Positions 7,282 to 10,585 of a stretch of DNA of 10,585 nt are shown here, piece by piece; position 1 is the first letter of the stretch; each line of letters starts with the position of its first letter. Under the pieces are notes generated by a model, which was not told where the DNA came from, ran no database searches, and saw only the letters and a program-made list of their open reading frames with translations. Location of the stretch: contig RFNX01000492.1 of assembly GCA_009926905.1 (NCBI GenBank), forward strand, positions 1 to 10,585, read 5' to 3'. This stretch comes from Flavobacteriales bacterium (GTDB lineage: Bacteria > Bacteroidota > Bacteroidia > Flavobacteriales_D > Crocinitomicaceae). Made by a program: the position numbers and the translations under genes.

Positions 7282-7311
7282 TTGTTAAAATAATTGATTC
7301 TTGTATATTTA
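7282..7311 (+). promoter_or_regulatory. Bacteroidota-type promoter of the DUF6263-like gene
   Basis: TTG at 7282-7284 and TATATTTA at 7304-7311 are separated by 19 bases. This is the element pair and spacing expected of the Bacteroidota housekeeping sigma factor (-33 TTG, -7 TAnnTTTG), with only the last base off. Transcription would start near 7316, giving a leader of roughly 24 bases before the ATG at 7340. It is the only promoter for this gene that I could find in the divergent spacer 7177-7339. Confidence 0.55.
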
Positions 7312-7339
7312 AAAATTGATATTCACCACTACTACCATT

Positions 7340-8239
7340 ATGAAACATTTAGTCCTTTTATTTTCTCTCTTAATCACCTCATTCACTGTTTGTTCGCAGA
7401 AAATAACTATCGAACTACGCCTTGAAAAAGGGAAAGAATACAGACATTCCATTGATTCAAAAATTGAAATGTTCGAAAAAAAAGCAGGGAAAACGACCAA
7501 AATGAACATGGTTATCACAGGAAATATTGTCTATTTGGTTGAAAAAATCAAAAAAGACGAAATGACCATTAAAACCAGGTATGAAAGTTTGAAAATGGAA
7601 TTTAAAACAAAAGATTCCGAAATAATTTATGACTCTGAAAATCCTGGAGATGAAATAATGAGTAAGATTTTTGCAGAAATGAAAAAAACTTCATTTACAA
7701 TACTAATGAATCGGCAGGGTAAAATATTAAAAGTTGATGGTGAAGACAAAATATTCTCAAAAGCGCTGGATGCATTCGATGATTTGACTTCTGAACAAAA
7801 ACAAAGTATAGTTGCTGAAATGTCAAAATCTTTTGGAGAAGATTCATTTAGAGGGAACTTTGAACTTATTACAGCGATTTATCCTTCAGTTCCTGTGGCA
7901 ATTGGAGATACATGGCAAACAACAACTCAGCTGAAATCAGATCGATTATCTGAAGATGTTGGCAATGACTATACACTCAATGAAGTAAAACCAGAAGCTA
8001 TCATTATTGAAGGAAATTCTGAAATTATACCAAAATTGGACGAGTCAAAAAAAGATCAAATACTTTTAAAAGGAACCATGACAACCTATTTACGTTTGGA
8101 CCCAAAAACGAATTGGATGATTTCTTGTAAAGTTATTCAGGTAATGAAAGGTCATTACGCCAAATTTCAAGACGAAGACAAAGATAACTATATCATTTTC
8201 AAGACTGAAACAAGCTATAGTGGCTCTTTTTCGAAGTGA
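7340..8239 (+). CDS. Secreted DUF6263-like protein (unknown function)
   Basis: A 299-residue exported protein. A signal peptide covers about 1-19 (hydrophobic 4-16, then CS-Q); the cysteine at 18 has V at -1, so this is not a lipobox and the protein is probably soluble in the periplasm or associated with the outer membrane. The mature part starts with an ITIELRLEKGKEY strand-like segment (22-34), has NRQGKILKVDG (124-134), and has YPSVPVAIGDTW (181-192). An opening LxLxKGxxY and a central P..pV.iGDtW are, as I recall, typical of the Bacteroidota DUF6263 family, whose role is unknown. It is rich in lysine and glutamate. I chose the ATG at 7340; an upstream in-frame TTG at 7316 would spoil the signal peptide. 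The transporter gene starts 73 bases downstream and has its own candidate promoter. The family name is from memory. Confidence 0.82.
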   Translation: MKHLVLLFSLLITSFTVCSQKITIELRLEKGKEYRHSIDSKIEMFEKKAGKTTKMNMVITGNIVYLVEKIKKDEMTIKTRYESLKMEFKTKDSEIIYDSENPGDEIMSKIFAEMKKTSFTILMNRQGKILKVDGEDKIFSKALDAFDDLTSEQKQSIVAEMSKSFGEDSFRGNFELITAIYPSVPVAIGDTWQTTTQLKSDRLSEDVGNDYTLNEVKPEAIIIEGNSEIIPKLDESKKDQILLKGTMTTYLRLDPKTNWMISCKVIQVMKGHYAKFQDEDKDNYIIFKTETSYSGSFSK

Positions 8240-8274
8240 AAATGAAACTATAAAATTGGTTCTTATTTAAGGAT

Positions 8275-8308
8275 TTTGGCTTCAATTAGCAGATATTTTC
8301 TACTTTTA
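8275..8308 (+). promoter_or_regulatory. Candidate promoter of the transporter-dapD pair
   Basis: TTTG at 8275-8278 and TACTTTTA at 8301-8308 are 22 bases apart, slightly longer than the usual 19-21. The -7-like box ends 4 bases before the ATG at 8313, so the mRNA would start at or beside the start codon. If real, it would drive both the transporter and dapD independently of the DUF6263-like gene. Confidence 0.45.
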
Positions 8309-8312
8309 GTCC

Positions 8313-9647
8313 ATGATTCAAAAAGGCGACAAAAAAATCATTCGCGGTTGGGTAATGTACGACTGGGCGAATTCTGTTTACAATCTTGTTATTTCATCAG
8401 CAATTTTTCCAATATTTTACGATACACAATCCAAAATCGTTTATGCGGAAAATAACAATATTGCAGATTGGAAAAAAATTCCTGAAGGAACAAAAGTAAC
8501 AATTGATTTTTTCGGTCAACAACTTTCTAATTCGGTAATTTATTCTTTTGTATTAAGTGCTTCTTTTTTAGTTGTTGCTTTGTTATCGCCTATACTTTCA
8601 GGAATTGCAGATTATACAGGAAGTAAAAAACGTTTTTTACAATTTTTCTGTTATTTTGGTTCATTCGCTGCGATGTCTCTTTACTTCTTCGATGCACATT
8701 ATGCAGAAATAGGCATGCTTTCCATTTTTATAGCATCAATTGGTTTTTGGAATTCATTGGTGTTTTACAATGCTTTTCTTCCTGAAATTGCAGAACCAAT
8801 TGACCAAGATAAAATTTCAGCAAGAGGTTTCTCAATGGGTTATCTTGGTTCAATGATTTTGTTAGTTTTTTGTTTAATATGGATTCAAGTTTTACATTAT
8901 GAAGTAAAATGGTGCTTTGTTTTTGTAGGGGTTTGGTGGATTGGTTTTTCACAATTTACCTATCGTGTTTTACCAATAAATGTTCACGGAAAAAAACCAG
9001 AACCAGGTTATATTTGGCGGGGATTCAGAGAATTGAAATTGGTATTTAAAGAATTTAAGCGAACAAAAAGATTGAAACGCTACTTGTATGCTTTTTTCTT
9101 TTTCAATACTGGTGTTCAAACAGTCATGTTAATGGCAACAATTTTTGCAAACAAGGAAATTCAATGGCCAGAAGGTGCAGATACTTCTGGATTAATTATT
9201 GCTATTCTTTTGATTCAAATTCTCGGTGCATTAGGTGCATTTTTAATGTCGCGCTTATCTAATAAAATAGGAAATATATATACCTTAATGTTTTCAGTTG
9301 CGCTTTGGATTGGACTGTGTGTTTTTGCTTTTTTCATAAAAACACCTAACGAATTTTATACTATGGCAGCTGGAGTTGGTTTAGTGATGGGCGGCGTTCA
9401 AGCCATTGCGCGTTCGACTTATTCGAAATTTCTTCCACCAACAACTGACAGTGCGAGTTACTTCTCCTTTTATGATGTAACAGAAAAAATCGGAATTGTT
9501 TTTGGAACGTTTTTCTTTGGATTTATGGAATACATTACCAACTCGTTACGCATGTCAGTGATGTCAGTAACGGCATTTTTCGTGATTGGATTTATCTTGT
9601 TATTCTTCGTACCGAAAAAAGAAATTGAATTAGAAACAACACATTAA
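8313..9647 (+). CDS. MFS transporter of the Atg22/UMF1 family
   Basis: A 444-residue inner-membrane protein with about 12 hydrophobic segments. Signature stretches of the UMF1/Atg22-like group are GWVMYDWANS (12-21), SPILSGIADYTGSKKRF (92-108, the MFS loop 2-3 motif), YNAFLPEIA (152-160), GGVQAIARSTYSKFLP (360-375) and YDVTEKIGIVFG (387-398). Yeast Atg22 releases amino acids from the vacuole. The bacterial members have no settled substrate, so only 'transporter' is safe. The ATG at 8313 is followed at once by the charged N-terminus usual before YDWANS. The charged loop at about 222-256 (KKPEPGYIWRGFRELK and on) is the central cytoplasmic loop of the 6+6 topology. dapD begins 7 bases after the stop, so the two share an mRNA; transport linked to lysine or diaminopimelate metabolism is conceivable but unproven. 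Confidence 0.9.
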   Translation: MIQKGDKKIIRGWVMYDWANSVYNLVISSAIFPIFYDTQSKIVYAENNNIADWKKIPEGTKVTIDFFGQQLSNSVIYSFVLSASFLVVALLSPILSGIADYTGSKKRFLQFFCYFGSFAAMSLYFFDAHYAEIGMLSIFIASIGFWNSLVFYNAFLPEIAEPIDQDKISARGFSMGYLGSMILLVFCLIWIQVLHYEVKWCFVFVGVWWIGFSQFTYRVLPINVHGKKPEPGYIWRGFRELKLVFKEFKRTKRLKRYLYAFFFFNTGVQTVMLMATIFANKEIQWPEGADTSGLIIAILLIQILGALGAFLMSRLSNKIGNIYTLMFSVALWIGLCVFAFFIKTPNEFYTMAAGVGLVMGGVQAIARSTYSKFLPPTTDSASYFSFYDVTEKIGIVFGTFFFGFMEYITNSLRMSVMSVTAFFVIGFILLFFVPKKEIELETTH

Positions 9648-9654
9648 ATTAACT

Positions 9655-10464
9655 ATGAGAGCAATTATTGAAGCTGCGTGGGACGATCGTTCCCTATTAC
9701 AAAATTCTGAAACGATTAAAGCGATTGAAACAGTTATTGAAGATTTAGATAAAGGTCTTTTGCGCGTTGCAGAACCAACTGAAGATGGTCAATGGCATGT
9801 TAATGAATGGGTTAAAAAAGCGGTTGTAATGTATTTTCCAATTCGAAAAATGGAAACTATTGAAGTTGGCCCATTTGAATTTCACGATAAAATTGCTTTG
9901 AAACACAACTACAAAAAATTAGGTGTAAGAGTAGTGCCTTTGGGCGTGGCTCGTTACGGTTCATTTATTTCAAATGGAGTGATATTAATGCCATCATTCG
10001 TAAATATTGGAGCTTATATTGACTCAGGATCGATGGTAGATACTTGGGCAACGGTTGGAAGTTGTGCTCAAATTGGTAAAAATGTTCATTTGAGTGGTGG
10101 TGTTGGAATTGGAGGCGTACTAGAACCTCTTCAAGCAGCTCCTGTAATCGTTGAAGATAACGCGTTTATCGGTTCAAGATGTATTGTTGTTGAGGGAGTT
10201 AGAGTTGGAAAAGAAGCTGTTTTAGGTGCAAATGTTGTATTAACAAAATCAACCAAAATAATTGATGTAACAGGCAGTGAACCCGTTGAATTTAAAGGTT
10301 ATGTTCCAGAAAGAAGCGTGGTTATACCAGGTTCTTACACCAAACAATTTCCTGCAGGAGAATATCAAGTTCCATGTGCGTTAATTATTGGAAAACGCAA
10401 AGCATCAACGGATTTAAAAACGTCTTTGAACGATGCGTTGAGAGAGCACAATGTGGCAGTTTAG
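9655..10464 (+). CDS. dapD: 2,3,4,5-tetrahydropyridine-2,6-dicarboxylate N-succinyltransferase
   Basis: A 269-residue cytoplasmic enzyme that transfers succinyl from succinyl-CoA to tetrahydrodipicolinate, in the succinylase branch to meso-diaminopimelate (for peptidoglycan) and lysine. Length is close to that of E. coli DapD (about 274). An N-terminal helical domain (1-95) includes WHVNEWVKKAV (47-57). Left-handed beta-helix hexapeptide repeats follow (about 100-205), with the near-invariant MPSFVNIGAYIDSGSMVDTW (112-131), HLSGGVGIGGVLEPLQA (145-161) and FIGSRCIVVEG (171-181), the last two covering the CoA- and substrate-binding region. D130 and E180 are plausible counterparts of the reported catalytic Asp and Glu. 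The C-terminal domain ends CALIIGKRKASTDLKTSLN (241-259). No key part is missing. It follows the UMF1-type transporter gene by 7 bases and is co-transcribed with it. No other dap gene lies in the window. Confidence 0.97.
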   Translation: MRAIIEAAWDDRSLLQNSETIKAIETVIEDLDKGLLRVAEPTEDGQWHVNEWVKKAVVMYFPIRKMETIEVGPFEFHDKIALKHNYKKLGVRVVPLGVARYGSFISNGVILMPSFVNIGAYIDSGSMVDTWATVGSCAQIGKNVHLSGGVGIGGVLEPLQAAPVIVEDNAFIGSRCIVVEGVRVGKEAVLGANVVLTKSTKIIDVTGSEPVEFKGYVPERSVVIPGSYTKQFPAGEYQVPCALIIGKRKASTDLKTSLNDALREHNVAV

Positions 10465-10585
10465 TAATTTTGAATGATTAATGTTGAATTATTGATTTTC
10501 AGTAAAGATTAATGGATTCAATTTCGGTTTAATAATTATGATTCTAATTATTGAAAACTAATAAAACATCAGTTATTTGCAATGA
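10465..10585. other. Non-coding stretch after dapD with an AT-rich inverted repeat
   Basis: This stretch holds no gene that I can support. AATAATTA and TAATTATT (10531-10538 and 10545-10552) form 8-base arms around TGATTC, and three more pairs including one G-U extend the stem at its base. No T-run follows on either strand, so it is a weak terminator candidate for dapD at best, or an operator of a gene beyond the window. Confidence 0.3.

Noticed and set aside
7309..7518. Minus-strand open frame of 69 codons
   Set aside because: It overlaps the start of the DUF6263-like gene and its promoter in antisense, with no support of its own.
8728..8952. Minus-strand open frame of 74 codons
   Set aside because: Antisense shadow of the transporter gene, with composition typical of such shadows.
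10474..10512. 12-codon open frame after dapD
   Set aside because: Too short, with no promoter or start context; consistent with chance.

Overview
The window is AT-rich DNA from a Bacteroidota chromosome, most likely of the order Flavobacteriales. The evidence is a secreted protease with a type IX secretion (T9SS) C-terminal sorting domain, a TonB-dependent receptor with an N-terminal carboxypeptidase-regulatory-like domain, a DUF6263-like protein, start codons without Shine-Dalgarno sequences, and promoter boxes of the Bacteroidota TAnnTTTG type. I cannot name a genus.

Positions 1-7176 are read on the minus strand. In transcription order they encode: a small membrane-anchored protein ending in SPPP (copy B, 6637-7176); a T9SS-exported M43-type metalloprotease (4461-6581), closed by a clear intrinsic terminator; a paralogue of the first protein (copy A, 3800-4327, GTG start); a TonB-dependent receptor (1275-3683), followed by a second intrinsic terminator; a heme-type periplasmic binding lipoprotein (355-1218, HmuT-like); and the start of a FecCD-family permease (1-354, HmuU-like), whose ATG directly abuts the lipoprotein's stop codon. 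The receptor, binding protein and permease form an outer-to-inner-membrane import route, most probably for heme. The terminator between receptor and binding protein would allow more receptor than ABC transporter to be made.

Positions 7340-10464 are read on the plus strand, divergently from copy B. They encode a secreted DUF6263-like protein with a recognisable promoter, an Atg22/UMF1-type MFS transporter, and dapD (lysine/diaminopimelate synthesis) 7 bases after the transporter.

The most interesting points are the two SPPP-tailed paralogues, each placed directly before a gene for an exported surface or secreted protein; the identical 4-base spacing between a TAnnTTTR box and the start codon at three genes, suggesting leaderless mRNAs; the pairing of a secreted protease with a heme-uptake locus; and the transporter-dapD pair. 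I saw no RNA genes, CRISPR arrays, insertion sequences or broken genes.
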